The notes: a model not told the origin generated them from the letters alone. Shown: positions 43,193-51,820, counted from the first letter of the stretch. The stretch is 61,149 nucleotides of DNA from Neobacillus bataviensis LMG 21833 (GCF_000307875.1 NZ_AJLS01000151.1:1-61149), one strand, 5' to 3'. Program-made: numbers and translations.

Positions 43193-43223
43193 AACTTGGC
43201 AGCACCTAAAGAGCTGCCAAGTT
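43193..43223 (-). terminator. Second hairpin after acpP
   Basis: AACTTGGCAGC pairs with GCTGCCAAGTT (11 bp, loop of 9), followed by TTTCTTTG on the minus strand. It is the promoter-distal partner of the hairpin at 43238-43263. Confidence 0.65.
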
Positions 43224-43237
43224 CTATTTTACAGAAT

Positions 43238-43263
43238 AAAGCTCCGTTTGGAAACGGAGCTTT
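43238..43263 (-). terminator. Intrinsic terminator after acpP
   Basis: AAAGCTCCGTTT pairs with AAACGGAGCTTT (12 bp, two-base loop), ending in a short T run. It lies 20 bases after the acpP stop. Together with the next hairpin it separates the fatty-acid operon from rnc. Confidence 0.8.
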
Positions 43264-43282
43264 ACGAATTATTCAAACGAGA

Positions 43283-43516
43283 TTACTTAATGCTATTTAT
43301 GTAATTAACAGCATCACCAACTGTGTTGATTTTTTCAGCATCATCGTCAGAAATCTCCATATCGAACTCATCTTCTAATTCCATCACTAGTTCAACTACG
43401 TCAAGGGAATCAGCGCCAAGATCATCTTTAAATGAAGCTTCAAGCTTAACTTGAGATTCATCAACGCCTAAGCGGTCAACGATGATTTTTGTAACACGTT
43501 CTAATACCTCTGCCAT
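43283..43516 (-). CDS. acpP: Acyl carrier protein
   Basis: AcpP carries growing acyl chains on a phosphopantetheine arm. The 77-residue acidic protein has the attachment motif DDLGADSLDVVEL with Ser37. GGGGAGGTG lies just before the start. It ends the fapR-plsX-fabD-fabG-acpP operon. A 70-base AT-rich gap after fabG may hold an extra promoter (TATATT preceded by TGG), as expected for an abundant protein. Confidence 0.97.
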   Translation of the reverse strand: MAEVLERVTKIIVDRLGVDESQVKLEASFKDDLGADSLDVVELVMELEDEFDMEISDDDAEKINTVGDAVNYINSIK

Positions 43517-43586
43517 GCCTGTTCACCTCCCCTCAAGCTATTATAGAGTATTTCAAAAAAATAATATACCATGTTTTTTATTACAA

Positions 43587-44330
43587 TTACATTACCATAC
43601 CGCCATCGATGTGTAGAGTCTGCCCTGTGATATAGGATGCATCATCGGAAGCAAGAAATGCCGTCATTTTTGCGATATCCTTAGGTTCTCCTAAACGTGC
43701 CAAAGGAATTTGCTTTAACATTTCTGCCTTTACTTCAGCAGATAATTTATCCGTCATATCTGTCGTAATGAAACCTGGAGCAATCGCATTAACCGTAATA
43801 TTTCTCGACGCTAACTCTTTAGCAGTGGTTTTAGTTAAACCAATTACACCCGCCTTAGCAGCCACGTAGTTTGCTTGCCCCGGGTTTCCACTTACCCCAA
43901 CAATGGAAGCAATATTAATAATTCGACCCACCCGCTGTTTCATCATCTGCCTAGTAACTGCTTTGGTACAAAGGAAAACGCCTTTTAGGTTAATGTTAAG
44001 GACATCATCCCATTCTTCTTCCTTCATCCTCATTAACAAATTATCCCTTGTAATTCCCGCGTTATTGACGAGAATGTCAAGCTTACCGAACTGTTCAATT
44101 GCAGCCTTTACCATTTCTGTTACCTCTTCGGTATTTGCCACATTACATTTTATGGCAATTGCATCCCTGCCAAGTGCCTTTATTTCATCAACTACTTCAT
44201 TTGCTTTCGCTTCACTGCCTGAGAAATTAACGGCTACATTTGCACCTTGTCTGGCAAGTTCGTGGGCGATTTCTCTGCCAATTCCTCGAGATGCACCTGT
44301 TACAAGGGCAGCTTTCCCAACTAAATTCAT
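43587..44330 (-). CDS. fabG: 3-oxoacyl-ACP reductase FabG
   Basis: FabG reduces 3-ketoacyl-ACP with NADPH in fatty-acid elongation. The 247-residue short-chain dehydrogenase has TGASRGIG at 11-18, NNAGITRD, and the catalytic Ser142, Tyr155 and Lys159. The start overlaps the fabD stop by four bases. Confidence 0.96.
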   Translation of the reverse strand: MNLVGKAALVTGASRGIGREIAHELARQGANVAVNFSGSEAKANEVVDEIKALGRDAIAIKCNVANTEEVTEMVKAAIEQFGKLDILVNNAGITRDNLLMRMKEEEWDDVLNINLKGVFLCTKAVTRQMMKQRVGRIINIASIVGVSGNPGQANYVAAKAGVIGLTKTTAKELASRNITVNAIAPGFITTDMTDKLSAEVKAEMLKQIPLARLGEPKDIAKMTAFLASDDASYITGQTLHIDGGMVM

Positions 44331-45274
44331 ATCTTCTCCTCCTTTAACGCATCAATGACTGCCTGTGCGCTTTCCTCATCAGATACCGAATATATTTTAA
44401 CCGTCTTATCAATTTTTTTAATTAAGCCTGAAAGAACTTTTCCCGGACCAATTTCAATGAATGTATCCACACCTAGGGCAATCATTTTCATGACGGAATC
44501 TTCCCATAATACGGGGGAGTAAAGTTGTTCAATTAACTTGTCCTTGATTTCCGACGCAGAGCTTACGGGTTCGGCAGTAACATTTATAACGACAGGAATA
44601 GCAGCATCGTTCATTTCCAGTCCATCCAGTACCCCAAGCAATTGTTCTGCTGCAGGTCGCATTAATGTCGAGTGAAAAGGTCCGCTTACATCTAATGGCA
44701 GAACTCTTTTTGCACCAGCTTCTTTCGCCTTTGCCCCCGCTAGCTCGACTCCTTTTCTCGAACCAGAAATGACAATTTGCCCTGGAGAGTTCAAATTCGC
44801 TAAAGATACCGGAAAACCGGATTCACTAACTTCATTGGTTACCGTCAAAAGAGGGTCACGGTCAAGTCCTAAGACAGCTGCCATTGAACCTTCACCATTC
44901 GGAACGGCGTTTTCCATAAACTCTCCCCGTTTTCTTACGGCATATACGCCATCTTCAAACGAGATTACACCTGCTGCCACAAGGGCTGTATATTCCCCTA
45001 AACTATGGCCCGCGACAAAGTCGGCTTTGATCCCTGATTTTTGAAAGAAATCTAATAGCGCGATACTTGTTGTTAATAAAGCAGGCTGTGTATTATAAGT
45101 TACCGTCAATTCTTCTTTTGGCCCTTCAAAGATTAGCTGACTTAACGGGATCTCTAGCCTCTTATCAGCCTTAACAAAGTATTCCATTACTTCTGCGTGT
45201 TTCTCAGCTATGTCCTTACCCATCCCTACAGCCTGTGAACCTTGTCCAGGAAACACAAATGCAATTTTATTCAT
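44327..45274 (-). CDS. fabD: Malonyl-CoA:ACP transacylase FabD
   Basis: FabD loads malonate onto ACP. The 315-residue protein has FPGQGSQAVGMGKD at the start, nucleophile Ser91 in GHSLG (89-93) and the catalytic His in GPFHSTLM. It follows plsX after 11 bases and overlaps fabG by four, in a FapR-controlled operon. Confidence 0.97.
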   Translation of the reverse strand: MNKIAFVFPGQGSQAVGMGKDIAEKHAEVMEYFVKADKRLEIPLSQLIFEGPKEELTVTYNTQPALLTTSIALLDFFQKSGIKADFVAGHSLGEYTALVAAGVISFEDGVYAVRKRGEFMENAVPNGEGSMAAVLGLDRDPLLTVTNEVSESGFPVSLANLNSPGQIVISGSRKGVELAGAKAKEAGAKRVLPLDVSGPFHSTLMRPAAEQLLGVLDGLEMNDAAIPVVINVTAEPVSSASEIKDKLIEQLYSPVLWEDSVMKMIALGVDTFIEIGPGKVLSGLIKKIDKTVKIYSVSDEESAQAVIDALKEEKI

Positions 45275-45285
45275 TGTTACACCCC

Positions 45286-46290
45286 TTAACGTTCCATATT
45301 AACAGTATTAGCGTCTTCAACGGTATGTGTAATTAAACCTACAACATCATTACTTACCATTTCTCTTGTTTGTCTGATAGCACTATAGATGGATTGCCCA
45401 TTGGATGAGCCATGTGCTTTAATAACCGGTGCCTTTAACCCGAATAGGGCAGCCCCACCATATTCAGAGTAGTCCATCGTATTTTTCAATGTCATTAGAT
45501 TCGGCTTCAGTACGGCCGCAGCTAATTTACTTGTAAAACTGCTCATTAAAGCGGTTTTTAACATTTTAAACATCGACAGTGCCGTACCTTCGATTGTTTT
45601 TAACACCATATTTCCTGTAAATCCATCGGTTACGACAACATCTGCAACACCTTCAAGCAAGTCTCTTGCTTCCACATTGCCAATAAAATTTATATCGGCA
45701 GTTTTTAATAGTTCAAAGGCGTTTCTGGTTAATTCGTTCCCTTTCTTTTCTTCCGTTCCAATATTTAAAAGTCCCACTCTCGGCCTTTCAATCCCTCTAA
45801 CCTGTTTACTGTAAATGGAACCCATAATGGCATTTTGCAGAAGATGTTCCGGCTTTGCATCTGCATTTGCGCCAACATCCAAAAGCAGAAATCCTTCCCC
45901 GCCAATGGTCGGCAGTGTTGGTGCTAACGCAGGCCGGTCGATTCCTTCAATTCTTCCAACCACGAATAGTCCCGCAGCCATTAATGCCCCTGTATTCCCG
46001 GCAGAGATACAAGCATCAGCTGCTCCATCTGCTACTTGCTGTGCTGCTAAAACCATTGAAGCCGTTTTTTTGCGGCGAACTGCCTTTACAGGTTCGTCAG
46101 TACCAAGAATCACTTCCGTTGTATGTAAAACTGTAATTCTATCATGACTTGTTAGCGTTTCATTAATTTTATTTTCGTCCCCAACAAGTGTAATATGTAT
46201 ATCAGAAAAAGCCCGAACAGCTTTCATTGCACCTAATACGATTTCCTTAGGAGCATTGTCTCCACCCATAGCATCGATTGCAAGTTTCAT
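45286..46290 (-). CDS. plsX: Phosphate acyltransferase PlsX
   Basis: PlsX converts acyl-ACP to acyl-phosphate for PlsY and links fatty-acid to phospholipid synthesis. The 334-residue product has AIDAMGGDNAPKEIVLGA at the start, ISAGNTGALMAAGL, LLDVGANADAKPEHL, and VVTDGFTGNMVLKTIEG. It lies 12 bases after fapR and 11 before fabD. Confidence 0.97.
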   Translation of the reverse strand: MKLAIDAMGGDNAPKEIVLGAMKAVRAFSDIHITLVGDENKINETLTSHDRITVLHTTEVILGTDEPVKAVRRKKTASMVLAAQQVADGAADACISAGNTGALMAAGLFVVGRIEGIDRPALAPTLPTIGGEGFLLLDVGANADAKPEHLLQNAIMGSIYSKQVRGIERPRVGLLNIGTEEKKGNELTRNAFELLKTADINFIGNVEARDLLEGVADVVVTDGFTGNMVLKTIEGTALSMFKMLKTALMSSFTSKLAAAVLKPNLMTLKNTMDYSEYGGAALFGLKAPVIKAHGSSNGQSIYSAIRQTREMVSNDVVGLITHTVEDANTVNMER

Positions 46291-46302
46291 TCATCTCATC
46301 CT

Positions 46303-46869
46303 TTAGCGATTTTTCGAATGGTACATTTCCAATTCTCCGGTAAAAACAAGTTCATTATTCACGAAACTACTCACTTCGACAAATGTTCTGCTGGCATTAT
46401 CATCGATTTTTGTTACTCTTGCTTTCGCAATAACCCGCTCATTTAATTTGACCGAACGAATAAATTGGATATTTGCTTTTGCTGTTAGTGCCAATTCATC
46501 ATTAATAATGGCTACTGCAAGTGAATTCGCCTGAGCAAATACATGATGACCCCTGGCAATTTTATTTCGCTTAAAGACATGTTCTTCTTTTACATCAAAA
46601 ATGGAAATGGCACTCTGGTCTAATTCTATATCAATTATTTCCCCAATAACTTCATCAAGCGGTAATGAGCGGACTTCATCTTCAAAACGTTTTTCTGCGA
46701 CAGTTTTGATCCGTTCCCGGAGTTCCGGAATCGATAATTCCAAACGATCAAGACGAATCGTCTGGACACTCACCTGAAATTTCCCCGCAAGATCCTCGTC
46801 TGTTATAAAGGGATTATCTTTAATGGTAGTAGTTAATAGGCGTTGACGTTCCTTTTTACTTCTTCTCAT
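46303..46869 (-). CDS. fapR: Malonyl-CoA-responsive lipid regulator FapR
   Basis: FapR represses fatty-acid and phospholipid genes and is released by malonyl-CoA. The 188-residue protein has an N-terminal helix-turn-helix (ITDEDLAGKFQVSVQTIRLD, about 22-41), a linker helix, and a hotdog-fold ligand domain (KIARGHHVFAQANSLAVAII, KANIQFIRSVKLNERVIAKA). A FapR operator overlaps its own promoter, so the operon is autoregulated. Confidence 0.97.
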   Translation of the reverse strand: MRRSKKERQRLLTTTIKDNPFITDEDLAGKFQVSVQTIRLDRLELSIPELRERIKTVAEKRFEDEVRSLPLDEVIGEIIDIELDQSAISIFDVKEEHVFKRNKIARGHHVFAQANSLAVAIINDELALTAKANIQFIRSVKLNERVIAKARVTKIDDNASRTFVEVSSFVNNELVFTGELEMYHSKNR

Positions 46870-46891
46870 GATTTTTCACACCGTCCGAGAT

Positions 46892-46908
46892 CTTATGACT
46901 AGGTACTA
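46892..46908 (-). promoter_or_regulatory. FapR operator in the fapR promoter
   Basis: TTAGTACCTAGTCATAA on the minus strand matches the FapR consensus TTAGTACCTAGTCTTAA (from memory) at 16 of 17 positions. It lies directly downstream of the -10 element, over the transcription start, about 25 bases before fapR. Confidence 0.8.
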
Positions 46909-46912
46909 AGAG

Positions 46913-46942
46913 TAGTATAAAATTTAAAAAAGCAGATTGCAA
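46913..46942 (-). promoter_or_regulatory. Promoter of fapR-plsX-fabD-fabG-acpP
   Basis: TTGCAA (46937-46942) and TATACT (46913-46918) are spaced by 18 bases on the minus strand. The -35 hexamer lies inside the descending arm of the recG terminator. Confidence 0.65.
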
Positions 46943-46972
46943 GATAAATTTCGACATCTGCAATCTGCTTTT
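46926..46972 (-). terminator. Intrinsic terminator after recG
   Basis: AAAAGCAGATTGCA pairs with TGCAATCTGCTTTT (14 bp) around a 17-base loop. The second arm runs into TTTTTTAAATTTT on the minus strand. It shares bases with the -35 region of the fapR promoter. Confidence 0.85.
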
Positions 46973-47009
46973 CTTGCATAGTATTCTTTTAAAAAATGTT
47001 TTTGGTCGT

Positions 47010-49058
47010 TTAGTCCAGCTTTTCCCCTTCTAAAACACCAGATTTTTCAAGGGTTTTTCTTAAATTTAGGTATTCAGGGGCAGTCCAAAAGGTTTCCGAC
47101 TGAATCAACATGGCAGCGTCATTCCTCGCTGTTTCAAGCGCACGATAATCATGAACCATATCAGCAACCTTAAATTCGGGAACACCGCTTTGTTTTTTTC
47201 CAAAAAAGTCGCCCGGCCCCCTTAGTTCCAGATCCTTTTCACTTAGAACAAAGCCATCGTTTGTTTCTGTCATAATCCTCATTCGCTCTTGACCAACTTC
47301 TGATTTTGGACTTGCCAGTAAAATGCAGTATGATTGATCGCTCCCACGACCGACACGTCCCCGCAGCTGATGCAGCTGGGATAATCCGAACCGTTCGGCA
47401 TCATAAATCACCATCATCGTTGCATTTGGAACATTCACTCCTACTTCCACAACAGTTGTGGAAACAAGCACCTGCACTTCATTGGTGCTAAATGCCTTCA
47501 TGACTGTATCCTTTTCTTCTGAAGCTAAGCGGCCATGCATAAGCCCCACTTGATACCGGTTTTGAAAATAGTGGCTTAATGTTGTATGAACATCAATAGC
47601 ATTTTGCACATCGAGTTTCTCGGACTCCTCAATTAACGGGCAAATGACATACGCTTGATGCCCTTTCATTAATTCTTTTTCAACAAAGGCAAGAACGCGC
47701 TCCAGCATTTCCGGTTTGGCCCAGTAAGTCTCAATGGATTTCCTGCCTGCCGGCATCTCGTCAATAATCGAGACATCCATTTCCCCAAAGACTGTAATCG
47801 CCAGTGTCCTCGGAATCGGTGTTGCCGTCATAAACAGGACATCTGGATTTTCTCCCTTTTCCCGTAAAACCCTTCGCTGCTCCACTCCGAAGCGATGTTG
47901 TTCATCAGTAATAACAAAACCGAGTTTTTTAAACATTACTTCTTCTTGAATAAGGGCATGTGTACCAATTAAGATATCTACCATTCCATCTGCTAGGTCT
48001 TGAAGGATTTCTCGTCTCCGTTTCCCTTTTATGGAACTTGTTAAAAGCTCGCATTTTACATTAAATGGTTCTAATAAACCTTTTAATGATTCTGCATGCT
48101 GCTCAGCCAAAATTTCAGTAGGAACCATAAGAGCCCCTTGGAAGCCTGCTGTCACACTTGCATACAAGCCAATTGCGGCAACTACCGTTTTCCCGGAACC
48201 CACATCACCTTGCAATAGCCGATTCATGCGGTAAGGCGATTTTAATTCCGCCAATACCTCATTTACAACCCTTTTTTGGGCATTCGTTAACGGAAAGGGT
48301 AAACTGTCTATAAACTCTTTTAAATTAGCCAAATCGTATTTTTGTATGATGCCAGGGGAATGCTCTCGTTCAAATTTCCGTAATGCTTGCATTTTTAATT
48401 GAAACAAGAGGAATTCCTCATAGACAAAACGCCGTCTCGCCTGTTTCACTTCTTCTGGGCTGATTGGAAAATGCATGGTTTTGATGGCCTCATATCGGTT
48501 TAAAAGTCGATATTTCTGTATAAAAGTTACCGGAAGCGTCTCTTCAATGAATTGACCATACTGCTGAAAAGCAAGATGAATAAACTTCCGCATTCCCTTA
48601 GTCGTTATTTTTCCCTTTAACGAATATACCGGTTCAAAATCTTTTGTTTTCGCATTCGTACCCGTTTGCATTTCATTCGCTGAAATCGTTTGGCGATGGG
48701 CATCCCATTTACCTGTTACCGTGATCGTTTCATTGATATTGATTTTATTTTTTAAATATGGCTGGTTAAAGAATACCACTTTAATTAAATAGGATCCTAC
48801 GAAAAGCCGGAGCATCAGCTTCGATTTCTTCCTTCCATAATAGGTAAGAGAAGGGTCGCTATGTACCTTCCCCTCTACCGTCACCTTTTCATCATGCTGT
48901 ACTTCTGTTAAATCCTTTAGCGAATAGTCTTCATAACGGTAAGGGAAATATTCCAATAAATCCTGAACCGTAAAGATTTTCATTTCTGCAAGGGCTTCAG
49001 CCGTTTCTTCCCCAATTCCCTTTAATGCCGTTACAGAATGGTTTAGATGATCGAACAC
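47010..49058 (-). CDS. recG: ATP-dependent DNA helicase RecG
   Basis: RecG reverses stalled forks and migrates branched DNA. The 682-residue protein has an N-terminal wedge/OB domain (about 60-150), Walker A GDVGSGKT at 284-291, DEQH at 385-388, and helicase motifs TATPIPRT and QLRGRVGRG with the TRG-type C-terminus. GTG start at 49058 with GGGAGAGAG upstream. In B. subtilis sdaAB-sdaAA precede it; here yloV and its terminator do. Confidence 0.97.
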   Translation of the reverse strand: MFDHLNHSVTALKGIGEETAEALAEMKIFTVQDLLEYFPYRYEDYSLKDLTEVQHDEKVTVEGKVHSDPSLTYYGRKKSKLMLRLFVGSYLIKVVFFNQPYLKNKININETITVTGKWDAHRQTISANEMQTGTNAKTKDFEPVYSLKGKITTKGMRKFIHLAFQQYGQFIEETLPVTFIQKYRLLNRYEAIKTMHFPISPEEVKQARRRFVYEEFLLFQLKMQALRKFEREHSPGIIQKYDLANLKEFIDSLPFPLTNAQKRVVNEVLAELKSPYRMNRLLQGDVGSGKTVVAAIGLYASVTAGFQGALMVPTEILAEQHAESLKGLLEPFNVKCELLTSSIKGKRRREILQDLADGMVDILIGTHALIQEEVMFKKLGFVITDEQHRFGVEQRRVLREKGENPDVLFMTATPIPRTLAITVFGEMDVSIIDEMPAGRKSIETYWAKPEMLERVLAFVEKELMKGHQAYVICPLIEESEKLDVQNAIDVHTTLSHYFQNRYQVGLMHGRLASEEKDTVMKAFSTNEVQVLVSTTVVEVGVNVPNATMMVIYDAERFGLSQLHQLRGRVGRGSDQSYCILLASPKSEVGQERMRIMTETNDGFVLSEKDLELRGPGDFFGKKQSGVPEFKVADMVHDYRALETARNDAAMLIQSETFWTAPEYLNLRKTLEKSGVLEGEKLD

Positions 49059-49112
49059 ACTTCTCTCTCCCTTTGCAAAATATTCTATGATATTTATTTC
49101 ATGTATAAGAAC

Positions 49113-49147
49113 AAAAAAGAAGGGGATGACCCAAAAGTCCCCCTTCT
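49113..49147 (-). terminator. Intrinsic terminator after yloV
   Basis: AGAAGGGG pairs with CCCCTTCT around a loop of about 14 bases and is followed by TTTTTTG on the minus strand. It separates yloU-yloV from recG, at the place where sdaAB-sdaAA lie in B. subtilis. Confidence 0.75.
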
Positions 49148-49161
49148 ATTTTAGCCGTTCC

Positions 49162-50844
49162 TTATTCAATTGAAAAGATAAATGAATATAACGGCTGGCC
49201 GCCATTATGAATTTCAATTTCTACATCTTCATGATTTTCTTCCACAAAATGAACAAGATTCTTTACTTCCTCTTCGGTCACGTCTTCACCATAGATGATG
49301 GTTAAGATTTCGGAATCAGTATCAAGCATTTGTGTTAAAAGATCTTCCGCCACTTTCCCTTTATCTTTATTTTTCACCACGATTTTCCCCTCGGAGATTC
49401 CCATGAAATCATCTTTTTCGATTTCTAAGCCATCGATTGAGGTATCGCGGACAGCAAAGGTGATTTGACCGGTTTTCACATGCTGCAGGGCATCCTTCAT
49501 TGCCGTTTCATTTACGCCAAGATCGGCTGTAGGATTAAATGCAAGCAGTGCAGAGAGTCCTTGCGGAACCGTTTTAGACGGAATCACATAAATCTCTTCA
49601 TCTGCCACATCTTTAGCCTGTTCTGCAGCCATAATAATGTTTTTATTATTTGGTAAAATAAATACCTTTTTCGCATGAACTTCCTTAACTGCTTTTACGA
49701 TGTCTTCAGTACTTGGATTCATTGTTTGACCGCCTTCGATAACAGCATTTGCCCCAATGCTCTTAAATAAATCTGCAATGCCAGAACCCATGGAAACCGT
49801 GACAATTCCATATTCTTGCAGTTCCTTTGGTGCCTCGGGACGATCAGAATGTAAAGCAGTATGGGTTTCACCAACAATATTTGAATGCTGCTGGCGCATG
49901 TTTTCAATCTTCATATTAATTAAGTTACCGTAACGCTGACCGTAGGATAATACTTCACCCGGCTGTTCGGAATGAATATGAACCTTGACCACATCTTCAT
50001 CGGCAATAACTAATAACGAATCACCTAAATTACTTAAATCATTCCGGAAAACACCTTCATTGAATGGGTGTTTTGCAGTTTTTTCTGCCTCAAACCGCAC
50101 CATAAATTCTGTACAATAGCCAAATACAATATCCTCGGTATTGATATGACCTTGGACACTTTTATGGTGTTCAGCGCTAACCATTTCTGACATGGAAGGT
50201 AGCAGGTCTGATGATTCCGGGAGCTCCTCACCTCTAAGAACGGCAAGAAAACCCTCATAAACGAACACGAGCCCTTGCCCGCCGCTATCAACAACGCCGA
50301 CTTCCTTTAAAACAGGAAGGAGGTCAGGTGTTCGTTTGAGCGATGCTTTCGCTTCTTTTACTACTTCTTCCATTATGACGATTACATCATCTGAATTTTG
50401 GGCAGCCTGAACGCCCTTCTTAGCAGAATCCTTTGCTACTGTTAAGATGGTTCCTTCGACAGGCTTCATGACCGCTTTATAAGCAGTTTCTACTCCTGCT
50501 TCTAAGGCTCCGGCAAAATCCTTCCCGGAAATTTTCGCTTTCGCTTCGACTGCTTTAGAAAAGCCGCGGAATAACTGGGAGAGAATAACCCCTGAATTTC
50601 CGCGTGCTCCCATAAGTAAGCCTTTAGACAGGGCTATCCCTACTTTACCAATGTGTTCCTGAACGTTATTCTTTACTTCCTTCGCTCCAGAGGTCATTGA
50701 TAAATTCATATTTGTTCCAGTATCACCGTCGGGCACAGGAAAAACGTTTAACGCATCAACCATTTTTGCATTTGCCGCCAAATGATTGGCACCTTGAATG
50801 ATCATTTCCGCAAAACGTTTTCCATCTAATGCTGTTATTGACAC
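49162..50844 (-). CDS. yloV: DAK2-domain protein YloV, fatty-acid kinase FakA-like
   Basis: YloV belongs to the family of FakA, the ATP-binding subunit that phosphorylates fatty acids held by a FakB (DegV) protein. The 560-residue protein has an N-terminal DhaL-like kinase domain with FPVPDGDTGTNMNLSM at about 35-50 and MGARGNSGVILSQLFRG. A middle domain and a C-terminal DegV/FakA-C-like region (ILPNNKNIIMAAEQA) follow. No FakB gene is in the window. It is translated with yloU, 15 bases apart. Substrate assignment rests on the family only. Confidence 0.9.
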   Translation of the reverse strand: MSITALDGKRFAEMIIQGANHLAANAKMVDALNVFPVPDGDTGTNMNLSMTSGAKEVKNNVQEHIGKVGIALSKGLLMGARGNSGVILSQLFRGFSKAVEAKAKISGKDFAGALEAGVETAYKAVMKPVEGTILTVAKDSAKKGVQAAQNSDDVIVIMEEVVKEAKASLKRTPDLLPVLKEVGVVDSGGQGLVFVYEGFLAVLRGEELPESSDLLPSMSEMVSAEHHKSVQGHINTEDIVFGYCTEFMVRFEAEKTAKHPFNEGVFRNDLSNLGDSLLVIADEDVVKVHIHSEQPGEVLSYGQRYGNLINMKIENMRQQHSNIVGETHTALHSDRPEAPKELQEYGIVTVSMGSGIADLFKSIGANAVIEGGQTMNPSTEDIVKAVKEVHAKKVFILPNNKNIIMAAEQAKDVADEEIYVIPSKTVPQGLSALLAFNPTADLGVNETAMKDALQHVKTGQITFAVRDTSIDGLEIEKDDFMGISEGKIVVKNKDKGKVAEDLLTQMLDTDSEILTIIYGEDVTEEEVKNLVHFVEENHEDVEIEIHNGGQPLYSFIFSIE

Positions 50845-50859
50845 AAACTTTCCTCCTCA

Positions 50860-51222
50860 CTACGGGTTCGTCACACGAACTCCCTGAACGTAAATATTAA
50901 CCGAGTCAACGGCAAGTCCAACTGTCTTATCGAGGGTGTATTTAACCTTTGATTGCACGTTGTGGGCAATTTCGGAAATTTTCGTTCCATAGCTGACAAT
51001 AATGTACATATCGATATGTAATGCCTCATTTTCCTGGCGCACAATCACGCCTCGAGTAAAGTTTTCTTTTCTCAATATTTCTGTAATTCCATCTTTAATC
51101 TGGTTCTTAGAGGCCATTCCCACGATTCCATAACATTCGATTGCGGCTCCTCCGGCAATCGTTGCAATTACTTCGTTTGAAATATCAATTTGTCCGTACT
51201 GTGTTTTTAATTCAATGGACAT
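50860..51222 (-). CDS. yloU: Asp23/Gls24 family envelope stress protein YloU
   Basis: A 120-residue Asp23/Gls24 (DUF322) protein. Family members such as staphylococcal Asp23 are abundant, membrane-associated and linked to cell-envelope stress. The sequence shows ISNEVIATIAGGAAIECYGIVGM, RGVIVRQENEALHIDMYIIVSYG and VQSKVKYTLDKTVGLAVDSVNIYVQGVR. First gene of yloU-yloV. Its promoter region holds a clear palindrome at 51253-51280. Confidence 0.92.
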   Translation of the reverse strand: MSIELKTQYGQIDISNEVIATIAGGAAIECYGIVGMASKNQIKDGITEILRKENFTRGVIVRQENEALHIDMYIIVSYGTKISEIAHNVQSKVKYTLDKTVGLAVDSVNIYVQGVRVTNP

Positions 51223-51252
51223 GAATCGTTCCCCCTCTTGAAAAATTGCTCC

Positions 51253-51280
51253 TTGACTACAGTCATTTTACTATAGTCAA
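51253..51280 (-). promoter_or_regulatory. Palindrome over the yloU promoter, candidate operator
   Basis: TTGACTATAGT and ACTGTAGTCAA form an 11-bp inverted repeat with one mismatch and a 6-base spacer. It covers two possible -10 elements (TATAGT at 51270-51275, TAAAAT at 51265-51270) and lies about 30 bases before yloU. I cannot assign a regulator. With no T run after it, it does not look like a terminator. Confidence 0.45.
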
Positions 51281-51309
51281 TCCAATTTTGAAAGTCATAC
51301 CTTAATTTT

Positions 51310-51446
51310 TTCGACTTCGAGAAATGTCCAGCTCCAGCTCCTAGCCCTTCGAGGTCACAAACCAATCCGTCCAAAAGGTTAAAAAGCAACCTTTCGGCCG
51401 GCTCGTCTTGTGCTTGTCAGGGCTAACCAAGTCGCTTGCGCTTTTC
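51310..51446 (+). repeat. Full-length interspersed palindromic repeat
   Basis: A 137-base element lies in the 407-base gap between yloU and rpmB. It can fold into one long hairpin with three nested perfect stems: TAGCCCT/AGGGCTA (51342-51348 with 51419-51425), CACAA/TTGTG (51356-51360 with 51408-51412) and AAAGGTT/AACCTTT (51374-51380 with 51388-51394). Its left edge TCGACTTCGAGAAATGTCC recurs at the right end of the window and its right edge CGCTTGCGCTTTTC at the left end. It has no open frame. Such elements are common between genes in Bacillaceae. Confidence 0.7.
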
Positions 51447-51489
51447 TTGCTTGTCAAGGCTTTTTTCTTGAAAGGTTTAGATAGAAGTA

Positions 51490-51518
51490 TTGCATTCAGA
51501 TACGTTGTATGATAAATT
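51490..51518 (+). promoter_or_regulatory. Candidate promoter of rpmB
   Basis: TTGCAT (51490-51495) and TAAATT (51513-51518) are spaced by 17 bases on the plus strand, with TGA before the -10. The leader of about 105 bases can form a small hairpin (GAAAATT/AATTTTC). Nothing else is visible between the repeat and rpmB. Confidence 0.5.
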
Positions 51519-51629
51519 ATTAAAGTATCTCAAGTCTAGAAAATTAGTACAGACAATTTTCTATATCCAGATGAAGCAGCTTAAAAGAGTGCTTTATACA
51601 GCTTTTGGTAGTTAAGGAGGGAAATCATT

Positions 51630-51818
51630 ATGCCACGTAAATGTGTAGTAACTGGAAAGAAAACAACAACTGGTAACGCACGTTCTCACGCTATGAACGC
51701 TAATAAACGTACATGGGGTGCTAACCTACAAAAAGTACGTATTCTTGTTGATGGAAAGCCTAAGCGTGTTTGGGTTTCTGCAAGAGCGTTAAGATCCGGT
51801 AAAGTTGAGCGCGTATAA
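51630..51818 (+). CDS. rpmB: 50S ribosomal protein L28
   Basis: L28 is a small 50S protein. The 62-residue product starts MPRKCVVTGKKTTTGNARSH and has KRTWGANLQKVRI and the C-terminal RALRSGKVERV, the full Bacillus length. It has a single cysteine, so it is a zinc-independent form. AAGGAGG precedes the start. It is the only gene on the plus strand, as at this locus in B. subtilis, with its own promoter and terminator. Confidence 0.98.
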   Translation: MPRKCVVTGKKTTTGNARSHAMNANKRTWGANLQKVRILVDGKPKRVWVSARALRSGKVERV

Positions 51819-51820
51819 TT

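Noticed and set aside
43517..43586. Separate acpP promoter in the fabG-acpP gap
   Set aside because: AT-rich with TGG before TATATT, but no -35; kept only as a remark under acpP.
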